Below, piece by piece: positions 34,463-42,285 of a stretch of DNA of 64,000 nucleotides. Source of the DNA: Candidatus Aminicenantota bacterium (GTDB taxonomy: Bacteria > Acidobacteriota > Aminicenantia > Aminicenantales > UBA4085); assembly GCA_003141555.1 (NCBI GenBank), contig PLMN01000023.1, positions 160,968 through 224,967 on the forward strand, given 5' to 3'. Below the pieces are notes generated by a model. That model had not been told where the DNA came from. It searched no databases and saw only the letters and a list, made by a program, of their open reading frames with translations. Made by a program: the position numbers and the translations under genes. Numbering within the stretch: the stretch's first letter is position 1; each line of letters begins with the position of its first letter.

Positions 34463-35025
34463 GCGAATTCCTGGACGACGCCCAAAAGACCACCCTCCTC
34501 GGCTTGGCGCGGGACTCCGTCGCCGCGGCCGTTTCAGCCTCCCGGCCGGCGGTCAAGCCCGCGACGAAGGACCCGATGCTCTTGGCCAAACGGGGCGCGT
34601 TCGTCACCCTGAAGGTCGGCGGGGAGCTCCGCGGCTGCATCGGATACCCCCTGCCCTACAAGCCCCTGGTCGAAGCCGTGGCCGAGATGGCCGTCGCCGC
34701 GGCGACCCAGGACTCCCGCTTCGACCCGATCGGCCCGGAGGATCTGGCGCGCCTCAATATCGAGATCTCGGTCCTGACCCTTCCCAAAGTCATCGCCGGC
34801 ATTAAGGACATCGAAGTCGGGAGGCACGGCCTCATCATCTCCCAAGGACGACATTCGGGCCTGCTCCTCCCCCAGGTCCCCGAGGAATACGGCTGGGACC
34901 TCGAGACCTATCTCCGTCACGGCTGCCTGAAGGCCGGGCTGCCGCCGAACGCCTGGAAGACGGGCGCCAAGATCGAGACGTTCGAGGCCCAGGTCTTCTC
35001 GGAAGGCTTCGGAGCCGAGGTTTGA
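34459..35025 (+). CDS. AMMECR1-domain protein (AmmeMemoRadiSam system protein A type)
   Basis: 188 aa covering one whole AMMECR1 domain: GAFVTLKVGGELRGCIGYP near residue 48 with the LRGCIG hallmark, SRFDPIGPEDLARLNIEISVL near 90, and the GLIISQGRHSGLLLPQVPEE loop near 125. The domain's reaction is unknown in my knowledge. It often occurs with MEMO and a radical SAM protein, but neither is adjacent here. It overlaps the neighbouring genes by 4 nt on each side, within a three-gene operon. Confidence 0.88.
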   Translation: MSEFLDDAQKTTLLGLARDSVAAAVSASRPAVKPATKDPMLLAKRGAFVTLKVGGELRGCIGYPLPYKPLVEAVAEMAVAAATQDSRFDPIGPEDLARLNIEISVLTLPKVIAGIKDIEVGRHGLIISQGRHSGLLLPQVPEEYGWDLETYLRHGCLKAGLPPNAWKTGAKIETFEAQVFSEGFGAEV

Positions 35026-36632
35026 GCCGTCGCACGCTCGCCGGGGTTGCGGCCGCCGCAGCCCTGATCCTGCTGGCCGGACTGCCCTTGAGGCCCGACG
35101 GCCGGTCCAAGCTTTCGCCCGACCTGCTCAAGGCGATGACGGCCGCTTCGGCGACTCTGGTCGCCCCGGTAGCTTCCGTTTCGGATTGCGCTGGGGTGCG
35201 CGCTGGGAGCGCCACGGAACAGGGCGGTCTTCTCCACGTCTGGGTCTATTTCGGCGACAAAGGTATAACCGGCGGCGGAGCCCTTCGAACGGCCCTGGCC
35301 GACAGGCGGCAGGAGCTCAGCGCCCACGCCCAATGGCGGCGCGCAAAGGTCAGGGCCGACGGGAATCTTGTCGATTTCGAAGATCTCCCGGTCCGGACCG
35401 ACTATACCGACCAGGTCCGGGCCAGGGCGATGCGCGTCCGGACCGTATCGCGCTGGCTCAACGCACTGAGCGTCGATGCCGCGCCCGACGCGGTCTGGTC
35501 GCTGGCCGAGCTCGACGGCGTGGATCATCTCGACGTTGTCCGCGGCTTCCGCCGGGGAGAAACACCTGATATTCCGGAAACGGATATCTCCCAAAGACAA
35601 GCCCCGACGACTCTTGCCGCAACCCGGAACCCCATCTACGGAGCGGCGTTCGCCCAGCTCAATCAGATCAACGTCCCGACGCTCCACCTCCAGGGATTGA
35701 GCGGGCGGGGCGTCGTCGTCTGCCTGCTCGACGTCGGGTGCCGCTGGGACCACGAGGTCTTCCGCCTGGCGCGCCTCATCCGCCAATGGGACTTCGTCTT
35801 CGGGGACGGCGACGTCCGACAGAATGCGACCGACCCGAACGACTATTCGGACGCCCATGGGACCGCCACTTGGTCGCTCCTCGGCGGGTTCAAGTTCGGG
35901 ACGATGGCCGGCCCGGCCTTCGGAGCGGACATCCTGCTCGGGAAGACCGAGGTCGGGACGTCCGAAACACCCATCGAGGAGGACTACTGGGCCGCGGGCA
36001 TCGAATGGGCCGAATCGCTCGGGGCCGAGGTCGTCTCGTCCTCGCTCGGCTACACGGACTGGTACACGTTCGCCGACATGGACGGGAAGACCGCGGTCAC
36101 GACGAAGGCCGCCAACAGGGCGGTCAGCCTGGGCGTGGTCGTGGTCAACGCCGCGGGCAACGAGCGGCGCAACGCCTGGGCCCACATCATCGCCCCGGCC
36201 GACGGTCCCGGCGTGATCGCCGTCGGGGCGGTGGATTCGGCCGGGAAGATCGCCTCCTTCAGCTCGCCCGGCCCGACGGCCGACGGCCGGATCAAGCCCG
36301 AAGTCTGCGCCTGGGGAGTCTCCAACCTGGTTGCGGCCACGGCGAAGGATGGGAGCGATACCTACGTGACGGGCTCGGGGACGTCCTATGCCACGCCCCT
36401 CGTGGCGGGCGTAGCCGCCCTTCTCCTCGAGGCGCACCCCGACTGGACGCCGATCCAGGTCCGGAACGCCCTCATGAACACGGCCGGGAACGCGGCCGCC
36501 CCGAATAACGACTACGGCTGGGGCATCGTCGACGCCCTCGCCGCGAACTCCTATAAAACGCCTGTCGCGGCGAGGACTGCAAAGCCTGCCCTCGCCGCCT
36601 CGGCTTACAAGCCCTCCGCGCGCGTCCGCTGA
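35022..36632 (+). CDS. Secreted subtilisin-like serine peptidase (S8)
   Basis: 536 aa from a TTG that overlaps the upstream stop (TTGA). A signal peptide (TLAGVAAAAALILLAGLPLR) and a pro-region of about 200 residues precede the catalytic domain. Triad: Asp in VVVCLLDVGCRWD near 235 (DVG instead of the usual DTG/DSG), His in SDAHGTATWSLLGG near 280, and Ser in GSGTSYATPLVAGVAAL near 455; the oxyanion Asn is in VNAAGNERRN near 380. A secreted protease suits growth on protein. Downstream lies a GGGTGGCGCCG motif, then a convergent gene. Confidence 0.9.
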   Translation: MSRRTLAGVAAAAALILLAGLPLRPDGRSKLSPDLLKAMTAASATLVAPVASVSDCAGVRAGSATEQGGLLHVWVYFGDKGITGGGALRTALADRRQELSAHAQWRRAKVRADGNLVDFEDLPVRTDYTDQVRARAMRVRTVSRWLNALSVDAAPDAVWSLAELDGVDHLDVVRGFRRGETPDIPETDISQRQAPTTLAATRNPIYGAAFAQLNQINVPTLHLQGLSGRGVVVCLLDVGCRWDHEVFRLARLIRQWDFVFGDGDVRQNATDPNDYSDAHGTATWSLLGGFKFGTMAGPAFGADILLGKTEVGTSETPIEEDYWAAGIEWAESLGAEVVSSSLGYTDWYTFADMDGKTAVTTKAANRAVSLGVVVVNAAGNERRNAWAHIIAPADGPGVIAVGAVDSAGKIASFSSPGPTADGRIKPEVCAWGVSNLVAATAKDGSDTYVTGSGTSYATPLVAGVAALLLEAHPDWTPIQVRNALMNTAGNAAAPNNDYGWGIVDALAANSYKTPVAARTAKPALAASAYKPSARVR

Positions 36633-36639
36633 GCCCGGC

Positions 36640-36650
36640 GGGTGGCGCCG
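36640..36650 (+). repeat. Copy of the GGGTGGCGCCG motif
   Basis: An exact 11-mer beginning 7 nt after the subtilase stop, on the same strand as that gene. Confidence 0.5.
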
Positions 36651-36659
36651 GGTCATCCT

Positions 36660-37451
36660 TTACTTGGCCTTCTTCTTGGCCTTGACGATCTCGGTTGCGG
36701 CTTCCTTCTTGTAGTCCGGATCCTTGGCCGTCGCGGCGGGCAGGTCGATCGCCTTCTGGTACTCGTCCACGGCCTCTTTGTATTTGTCCATCTCCATGTA
36801 GGTCCGGGCGAGCTGGAGGTGGTGCTCGATGAACTCGGGTTTCAGCTCGGTCGCTTTCTTAAGGGCGGCCGCGGACTCCTCGAACGAGCCTTTGGGGATG
36901 CTCCCGAAGAAGATGCTGCCGAACAGCCGCTTGGCCCCGCCGATTTCGGCGATCGCGCGGTGCCAGCGGCCGAGGGCGTGGTAAGCCAGGTCGTTGTTCG
37001 GGTCGAGCTGGATGGCCTTCTCGATCTCGGTCTTGACCTCCCGGGACATGGCGATCTGCTCCTTCTTGCCGAGGAGGAGCCCATATTGGCCCAGGGCGGC
37101 CGAGAGGTAGAAGTGGCCCCAGGTGTCGTTCGGATTAAGGGCGACCGCCTTGCGGCCGTAAGCCTCCGAATCCTTATAGTACTTCTTCTGCTTGGCCTCG
37201 CCTTCCTTGGTCTTGATGTCAGTGAGTTCGCCGATGTCGAGCATGGCCCGGCAGGCCTTCCAGGCCGCTTCGTAATTGTTCGGGTCGGCCTGAACGGCGG
37301 CCAGGTATTCTTCCATGGCCTTGGCGTTGTCGAGCTGGGTGTAATACTCATCGCCCTTCTTCAGGTGCTCGTCCACGCTCTGGGCGAAGGCGAATCCCGC
37401 CGACAAGGCGAAAAAGGCCGCAACAAGGACGAAAATCATGCGCTTATTCAT
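36660..37451 (-). CDS. Exported tetratricopeptide-repeat protein
   Basis: 263 aa from the ATG at 37451. A signal peptide (MIFVLVAAFFALSAGFAFAQ) is followed by TPR units: DEYYTQLDNAKAMEEYLAAVQADPN, KDSEAYGRKAVALNPND, KTEIEKAIQLDPNNDLAYHALGR, and a final YKEAVDEYQKAIDLP before a Lys-rich tail. The wide, irregular repeat spacing resembles the RMD1/regulator-of-microtubule-dynamics-like TPR group. It is a probable periplasmic scaffold with no known partner. Confidence 0.85.
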   Translation of the reverse strand: MNKRMIFVLVAAFFALSAGFAFAQSVDEHLKKGDEYYTQLDNAKAMEEYLAAVQADPNNYEAAWKACRAMLDIGELTDIKTKEGEAKQKKYYKDSEAYGRKAVALNPNDTWGHFYLSAALGQYGLLLGKKEQIAMSREVKTEIEKAIQLDPNNDLAYHALGRWHRAIAEIGGAKRLFGSIFFGSIPKGSFEESAAALKKATELKPEFIEHHLQLARTYMEMDKYKEAVDEYQKAIDLPAATAKDPDYKKEAATEIVKAKKKAK

Positions 37452-37479
37452 AATTCCCTCCGGGATGACGGATGGCTTT

Positions 37480-37508
37480 CTTTTATCGGCTTTCGGGGGA
37501 AAAGTCAA
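37480..37508 (-). promoter_or_regulatory. Promoter of the exported TPR gene
   Basis: On the minus strand TTGACT (37503-37508), a 17-nt spacer and TAAAAG (37480-37485). The -35 box overlaps the last codons of the upstream acyltransferase gene. Confidence 0.5.
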
Positions 37509-38173
37509 GGCGACGCCGCCAGCCGATCGATCGTCGCGTCGAACTCCCGGAGAAGCGCTTCGAGGCGGGCGCGCTCCTTCTCCTGGCCGTCGGCCGAGAG
37601 GCCCCGGGCGATTTCGATGGGCTCGCCGTAGGCGGCCGTGATCCGGCCGAAGGGCAGGGGCAAAAGGAAGCGGTCCCAGCTGTGCAGGATCCGGCGCCGC
37701 GTCGCGGTGAACGAGAACGGGACGAGCACCGCGCCCGTTTCGGTGGCCAGCCTGATCGCTCCCGGCTTGAACGTCCGGTCGGGCCCGCGCGGGCCGTCGG
37801 GGACGATGATCACCTCCCCACCTGCTTCGAGCTCCTTCTTCATCTCCAGCCAGGCGTTCCGGACGAAGTGCGTCCCCGATCCGCGAAGGATCTTGTACCC
37901 CCAGCCGTCCATGATCCGGGCCGGGATCTCGCCGTCGCGCGACGGGCTGATCAGGGGCATGATCCCACGCTTGCGGAAAAAATAGGGCACGAGGAAGATC
38001 TTGCCGTGCCAGACGAGGAAGACGACCGGCTTGCCGGACGTGCGGACGCGCGTATAGGCTTCCTTCCCGAGAAGCGTAAAGCGGTTGGTCTTGATCCAGA
38101 GCCGGACGATCGGCCGGCCGAGGTGGTCGATGAACCACCAGCGGAGCCGTTCTTTGAGGGCCATCGCCCGCAT
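37505..38173 (-). CDS. DUF374 lysophospholipid acyltransferase family protein
   Basis: 222 aa from the ATG at 38173 (the ATG at 38164 is an alternative). Typical motifs are VVFLVWHGKIFLVPYFF near 50, LISPSRDGEIPARIM near 75, VIIVPDGPRGPDRTFKPGAIRLA near 120 and the VPFSFTATRR segment. This family acylates lipids, probably in lipid A or glycerolipid synthesis at the inner membrane. It is divergent from lolA, another envelope gene. Confidence 0.87.
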   Translation of the reverse strand: MRAMALKERLRWWFIDHLGRPIVRLWIKTNRFTLLGKEAYTRVRTSGKPVVFLVWHGKIFLVPYFFRKRGIMPLISPSRDGEIPARIMDGWGYKILRGSGTHFVRNAWLEMKKELEAGGEVIIVPDGPRGPDRTFKPGAIRLATETGAVLVPFSFTATRRRILHSWDRFLLPLPFGRITAAYGEPIEIARGLSADGQEKERARLEALLREFDATIDRLAASP

Positions 38174-38263
38174 GATATCCGAAATCCTGACCCGGGTAAA
38201 CACGCCCGCCCCGCCGCCCGGGCGGCGGCAAGCCGGCCCGGCCATCACGGCAAAAATCTATGT

Positions 38264-38269
38264 TATAAT
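38264..38269 (+). promoter_or_regulatory. -10 box close to the lolA start
   Basis: TATAAT ends 9 nt before the ATG at 38279, again with no room for a normal 5' leader and no strong Shine-Dalgarno. Confidence 0.5.
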
Positions 38270-38278
38270 TCGGCGGAC

Positions 38279-38986
38279 ATGAAACGCGCGGGATCGAGAT
38301 TCGACGGGGCGGGGGTCATCCTAGCCGCGGCGGCTGCGCTCATCTTATGCGTGGCCGGAATAGCAGCGGGGCTTTTCGCCGCTACCGCGACGGCGAAAGC
38401 CGCCGTCGTCCGTCTCGAAAAAACCCTGGCTTCCCTGAATTCGTTCCAGGCGGATTTCGACCAGTCGTCATTCCTAGCCTCGATGGCCAGGCCGCTCCGG
38501 GAAAAAGGCCGCTTGCTCGTCCAGAAGCCGGACATGATGCGCTGGGAGTACGAGGGCGCGGACCCCAAAACCTATGTTTATAAGGCCGGCCTGTTCCTGC
38601 AGTTCATTCTCGAGGACAATCAGCTCATCCGGCAACGGGTGCCCGAGGAGCAGTCTCCTTCCGACATCCGGGGATTGCTGACGGGAAAAGCGCGCCTGGC
38701 CGAGGGATTCGAGATCGAGGATAGCCCCTTCCCGGGGGCCGCGCCGGGCGCCGTCCAGGCGAAGCTGACGCCTAAAGAGGAGAATGAGACCCAATACCTC
38801 CTCCTGGAGATTGATTCCGCCGACTGGATGGTCCGCAGGGTCATCCGGTTCGATTGGATGGGCAACAAGACCGAATACGCCTTCAGCCGGTTCAAGGCCA
38901 ACCCTCGGTTGGCCAAAGACGCCTTCGAAATCAAGATCCCCCCGGGATGCGAGATCATCGACGACCCGGGGCCCCGGAAAAAATAA
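38279..38986 (+). CDS. lolA: Outer-membrane lipoprotein carrier protein LolA-like
   Basis: 235 aa. A signal anchor/peptide (VILAAAAALILCVAGIAAGLF) precedes the LolA fold: LASLNSFQADFDQSSFL near 48, REKGRLLVQKPDMMRWEYEG near 72 (the diagnostic strand), PKTYVYKAGLFLQFI, and ADWMVRRVIRFDWMGNKTEYAFSRF near 185. LolA ferries lipoproteins across the periplasm, so its presence implies an outer membrane. It lies just upstream of the sigma-factor operon on the same strand. Confidence 0.87.
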   Translation: MKRAGSRFDGAGVILAAAAALILCVAGIAAGLFAATATAKAAVVRLEKTLASLNSFQADFDQSSFLASMARPLREKGRLLVQKPDMMRWEYEGADPKTYVYKAGLFLQFILEDNQLIRQRVPEEQSPSDIRGLLTGKARLAEGFEIEDSPFPGAAPGAVQAKLTPKEENETQYLLLEIDSADWMVRRVIRFDWMGNKTEYAFSRFKANPRLAKDAFEIKIPPGCEIIDDPGPRKK

Positions 38987-39006
38987 ACTTTTTGGGGCCG
39001 GGTTCG

Positions 39007-39012
39007 TATAAT
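39007..39012 (+). promoter_or_regulatory. -10 box of the sigma factor operon
   Basis: TATAAT 23 nt before the sigma gene ATG at 39036, with GGGGACGATGAG between them. A clear -35 is lacking. Confidence 0.4.
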
Positions 39013-39035
39013 TCCGTGGGGACGATGAGTCCTCG

Positions 39036-39599
39036 ATGAACGATGACCAAGACCTTATCCGCCGCGCCCTCCAGGGCGACGGGGGAGCATTTGAAATGAT
39101 CGTCCGGCGCTACCAGCAGCCCATCGTGAACTACGTCGGAAGGATGGTCCGCGAGCGGGAATTGGCCCTCGACATCAGCCAGGACGTGTTCCTCAAGGTC
39201 TACGCCGGCCTCGCCTCGTACCGTCCCCAGTTCAAGTTCAGCACCTGGCTGTTCAAGGTCGCCTCGAACTACATGATCGATTACTGGCGCAAGAAGAAGA
39301 TCCCGACCGTATCCCTCGACCGGAGCCCGGAGGACGGCGAGGAGGATCGGCCGGTCCAGGTCGCGGCCGACGAGCCGTCGGTCGCCCGCCAGTATGAGCT
39401 CCGCGAGCTGCGGAGCAGGCTCGACGCGGCGATCGGCCGGCTGCCCGTCTCGCTCCGCGAGCTGTTCGTCTGGCGGCACGTGAACGGGCTGAGCTACGAA
39501 GAGATGGCTGAGATCAAGGGGATTCCGGTCGGAACGGTCAAGAACCGGGTCTTTCAGGCCAAGGAGATGCTGAAGAACATGCTGGAGGAGCGGCCATGA
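39036..39599 (+). CDS. ECF RNA polymerase sigma factor
   Basis: 187 aa. Region 2 is visible as FEMIVRRYQQPIVNYVGRMV, then ALDISQDVFLKVYAGLASY and FSTWLFKVASNYMIDYWRKK. Region 4 is RLPVSLRELFVWRHVNGLSYEEMAEIKGIPVGTVKNRVFQAKEML near 130-175. It is RpoE-like and presumably responds to envelope stress. The next gene, overlapping by 4 nt, encodes its zinc-finger anti-sigma factor. Confidence 0.93.
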   Translation: MNDDQDLIRRALQGDGGAFEMIVRRYQQPIVNYVGRMVRERELALDISQDVFLKVYAGLASYRPQFKFSTWLFKVASNYMIDYWRKKKIPTVSLDRSPEDGEEDRPVQVAADEPSVARQYELRELRSRLDAAIGRLPVSLRELFVWRHVNGLSYEEMAEIKGIPVGTVKNRVFQAKEMLKNMLEERP

Positions 39600-40189
39600 G
39601 CTGCCTCACGCCGGACCGGATCTACGCCTACCTCGACGGCGATCTCCCCGAGCCGGAGCGCCTTGCCCTCGAGGCTCACCTGGCGGGATGCGGCGGCTGC
39701 CGCGCGGCCGTCGCCGAACGGCGGCTCCTCGCCGAAGCCGCGGACGGGCTGGCGCTTATCGATATCCCGGACGATTTCGCGGCCTCGGTCGCCGCCAGGC
39801 TGCCTCTGGGAAAGCCCCTTGAGGCGGCCCGGAAGCCGGTCTTCCTTCGTCCGGCAGCCTGGGCGGCGGCCTTCGTCGTCCTCGCCCTGGCCGGAGCCGG
39901 AGGGATGCTCCTCACCGGGGCGAGCCTGCCGGAGCTCGCGCGCGCATCGGGCCGGTTCCTGTGGGCCGATATCCAGGGCCTGACCTCATTCCTGGCCAGG
40001 TCCGTGGCCTACGCGGCCGTCGCGGCGAGGGTCCTAGGCAGGCTCCTGATCCAGCTTTTCGAAGGGTTCAGGGTGCTCACCTCGCTCATCGGCCCCGAAG
40101 TCCGGCTCGCCTGCCTGGCCGCGGCGCTGGTTCTGGCCGGCGCCGGCTTCGCCTTGTGGCGGAGAAAACCCCATGGAGAAAGATCATGA
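39596..40189 (+). CDS. Membrane anti-sigma factor with zf-HC2 domain
   Basis: 197 aa. The N-terminal putative zinc finger has the ALEAHLAGCGGC motif (HxxxCxxC) near residue 27. A Pro/Ala-rich linker leads to two hydrophobic segments (PAAWAAAFVVLALAGAGGML and EVRLACLAAALVLAGAGFAL). It should hold the upstream sigma factor at the membrane until a signal triggers its loss. ATGA overlaps join it to both neighbours. Confidence 0.88.
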   Translation: MSCLTPDRIYAYLDGDLPEPERLALEAHLAGCGGCRAAVAERRLLAEAADGLALIDIPDDFAASVAARLPLGKPLEAARKPVFLRPAAWAAAFVVLALAGAGGMLLTGASLPELARASGRFLWADIQGLTSFLARSVAYAAVAARVLGRLLIQLFEGFRVLTSLIGPEVRLACLAAALVLAGAGFALWRRKPHGERS

Positions 40190-41166
40190 AGAATAGAAAC
40201 GGTCTCGCCGGACTGTCGGCGATCATCGCCCTGCTGGTCATGGCCGGAGGCCTCGCCTTCGCCGCGGCCCAGAAGAGGGATGCCGTGAGCTATCACGACA
40301 CGATCGTCGTCCTGCCGGGGGAAACCCGGGATAGCGTGGTGAGCTTCGGGGGCGACATCGACGTCCAGGGCAAGGTCCGCAAGAGCGTCCTGTCGTTCGG
40401 CGGGACGATCACGATCAGCGGCGAAGTCGGGGAGGCGGTGGTCGGCTTCGGCGCCCGGATCGTGCTCAAGGAGACCGCCGTGATCCGGGGCGATCTCGTC
40501 CGCCTGGGCGGCTCGCTCGAAAAGGAGCCGGGAGCCCAGGTGACCGGCGACACGGTCAATTTCCGGATCTCGGAGCTGACCTCCAAGATCTTCGGCGAAG
40601 GATTCAAGGGGATTTTTTCCCTGTCCTTCTGGCCGGTCCTCCTTTTCTTCAAGGTCGTCAACCTCGTCCTCTGGATCCTGCTCGGCCTGATCGTGGCCTC
40701 GATCTACCCGAAGCAGGTCGCGGCCGCCGCGGACCAGATGCGGAAAGCGCCCTGGCCCACGCTCGGCATCGGGATCGCGGCCTATTTCCTGTTCGTGACC
40801 GCCGTCGTGATCGCGGCCGTCCTCTGCCTGGTCCTCATCGGCATTCCGATCCTGATCGGTCTGGCCCTCGGCGGGTTCCTGATCAAGGTCTTCGGCCGGG
40901 TGGCCGTCTTCTTCCTCGTCGGAGAGGCGCTGTCGCACGCCCTCGGCCGCGGGAAAGTCACGCCCGTCGGCGCCGCCCTGCTCGGCGCGCTCGTGATCGG
41001 CCTCGTCGGCTTCGTTCCTTTTCTAGGCTTCCTGATCATCGGGGTCCTGAGCATCATGGGTTGGGGAACTGCCTTCCGGACGAAGTTCGGGACGATGGAG
41101 AACTGGTTTCAGCGCAAGCCCCTGCCGCCGTCCGCAGTGACCGAACCACAGTCCCCCGCGGCTTGA
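40186..41166 (+). CDS. Membrane protein with bactofilin-like N-terminal domain
   Basis: 326 aa from the ATG at 40186. After a signal segment comes a short beta-helix-like domain with rungs SFGGDIDVQGKVRKSVLSFG and VVGFGARIVLKETAVIRGDL, which resembles polymer-forming/bactofilin repeats. About five hydrophobic segments follow (FWPVLLFFKVVNLVLWILLG, AYFLFVTAVVIAAVLCLVLI and others). As the third gene of the sigma operon, overlapping the anti-sigma gene, it is a likely target or sensor of that system. Function unknown. Confidence 0.75.
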   Translation: MKNRNGLAGLSAIIALLVMAGGLAFAAAQKRDAVSYHDTIVVLPGETRDSVVSFGGDIDVQGKVRKSVLSFGGTITISGEVGEAVVGFGARIVLKETAVIRGDLVRLGGSLEKEPGAQVTGDTVNFRISELTSKIFGEGFKGIFSLSFWPVLLFFKVVNLVLWILLGLIVASIYPKQVAAAADQMRKAPWPTLGIGIAAYFLFVTAVVIAAVLCLVLIGIPILIGLALGGFLIKVFGRVAVFFLVGEALSHALGRGKVTPVGAALLGALVIGLVGFVPFLGFLIIGVLSIMGWGTAFRTKFGTMENWFQRKPLPPSAVTEPQSPAA

Positions 41167-41179
41167 GGTCGTTCCCGGG

Positions 41180-41190
41180 GGGTGGCGCCG
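41180..41190 (+). repeat. Copy of the GGGTGGCGCCG motif
   Basis: An exact 11-mer 13 nt after the stop of the bactofilin-like gene, on the same strand, in the gap before a convergent gene. Confidence 0.5.
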
Positions 41191-41198
41191 ACCGCGGC

Positions 41199-42155
41199 CT
41201 ACCAGCCGCCGCTCGCCCCTCCGCCGCCGAAGCTCCCCCCTCCGCCCGAAAATCCGCCGCCGCCGCCCGACGACGAGCTGTGGAACGAGGAGTGGCTGCC
41301 GCTCGAGTGATAGGTTCCCGAGCTCACGTGCGAGACTTGCATCGCCTCGAATTTCTTGATCTTCTTCTGGCCGAAGGCCGTCTTGCCGACGACGATTTTC
41401 GCCACGGGGAATCCGAAGGCGAACAGGAAGAACAGGCCGTATCCGATCTTCGTGCCCCGGGTGTTCAGGGCCGACCCGGCAAGACCATACCCCGCGAAAA
41501 GCATGATATAGAAAATCACGCCCGCGCCTTTCATGAAAAGGCTGAAATAGGTGATCAGCCCCATGAACCCGTAGCCGAGCAGCGCCAACAGGATGAAGAG
41601 GGCGAGAGGCAGCTGTCTCGGTCCGCCGCCGCTTGCTTCCTTCATGTCGAGCTTCCCCTCGGCCGCCTGCATCATCGCCTCGAAGGCGGCCGTGATCCCG
41701 CCCTTGTAATCCTCATCCCGGAAGGCCGGGGTCATCTTGTCGGAGATGATGAAGGACGTCACGGCATCGGTCAGCGAGGGCTCGAGCCCGTAGCCGACCT
41801 CGATCCGGATTTTACGCTCCTCCTTGGCGACGAACAGCAGGACGCCGTTGCTTACGCCCTTCCGGCCGAGCTTCCACGCCTCGGCGACCTTCAACGAGTA
41901 CTCCTCGAGCGGGAAGCCGCCGAGCGTCGGGACCGTGAGCAGCACGAGCTGGTTGCCGGTCGTTTTTTCGTAGTCCGCGAGCCTCGCCTCGAGGGCCGCC
42001 GCATCCGCCGCATCGAGCAGATGGGCGAGGTCGTTGACCCGGCCCGCGAGGGGCGGGACCGGGACAGTTGTCTGGGGAGACGCCGCCGAGGCGGACGCTG
42101 AGGCCGCGCCTAAGGCAAAGCATAAGGCAAAAGCGAAAGCTACCGTTTTGCGCAT
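41199..42155 (-). CDS. TPM-domain (YgcG-type) exported membrane protein
   Basis: 318 aa from the ATG at 42155. A signal peptide (TVAFAFALCFALGAASASAS) precedes the TPM domain: GRVNDLAHLLDAADAAALEARL, then KTTGNQLVLLTVPTLGG and GVLLFVAKEERKIRIEVGYGLE near 100. Two membrane segments follow near 180-230. The C-terminal 35 residues are almost only Gly, Ser and Phe (SSSGGGGGFSGGGGSFGGGG). Related domains include a thylakoid phosphatase and photosystem repair factors; the bacterial role is unknown. Confidence 0.87.
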   Translation of the reverse strand: MRKTVAFAFALCFALGAASASASAASPQTTVPVPPLAGRVNDLAHLLDAADAAALEARLADYEKTTGNQLVLLTVPTLGGFPLEEYSLKVAEAWKLGRKGVSNGVLLFVAKEERKIRIEVGYGLEPSLTDAVTSFIISDKMTPAFRDEDYKGGITAAFEAMMQAAEGKLDMKEASGGGPRQLPLALFILLALLGYGFMGLITYFSLFMKGAGVIFYIMLFAGYGLAGSALNTRGTKIGYGLFFLFAFGFPVAKIVVGKTAFGQKKIKKFEAMQVSHVSSGTYHSSGSHSSFHSSSSGGGGGFSGGGGSFGGGGASGGW

Positions 42156-42169
42156 GATCCTATCCTTTG

Positions 42170-42236
42170 AAAAAGGGGTCACAGAACCCCGCTTTTCTTA
42201 TGCTGATCGTAGCTCGGCGCTCTGTGTCCCCTTTTT
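42170..42236. repeat. Inverted-repeat element, GGGGACACAGAAC-type
   Basis: AAAAAGGGGTCACAGAAC (42170-42187) faces CTCTGTGTCCCCTTTTT (42220-42236). The same arm sequence recurs at 50172-50237. It lies between the TPM gene start and the molybdenum hydroxylase stop. Confidence 0.75.
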
Positions 42237-42285
42237 CGCCCTCGCCATAACATTCATTGATCAAAGGCTGAGTCCCCGCCGCCCT

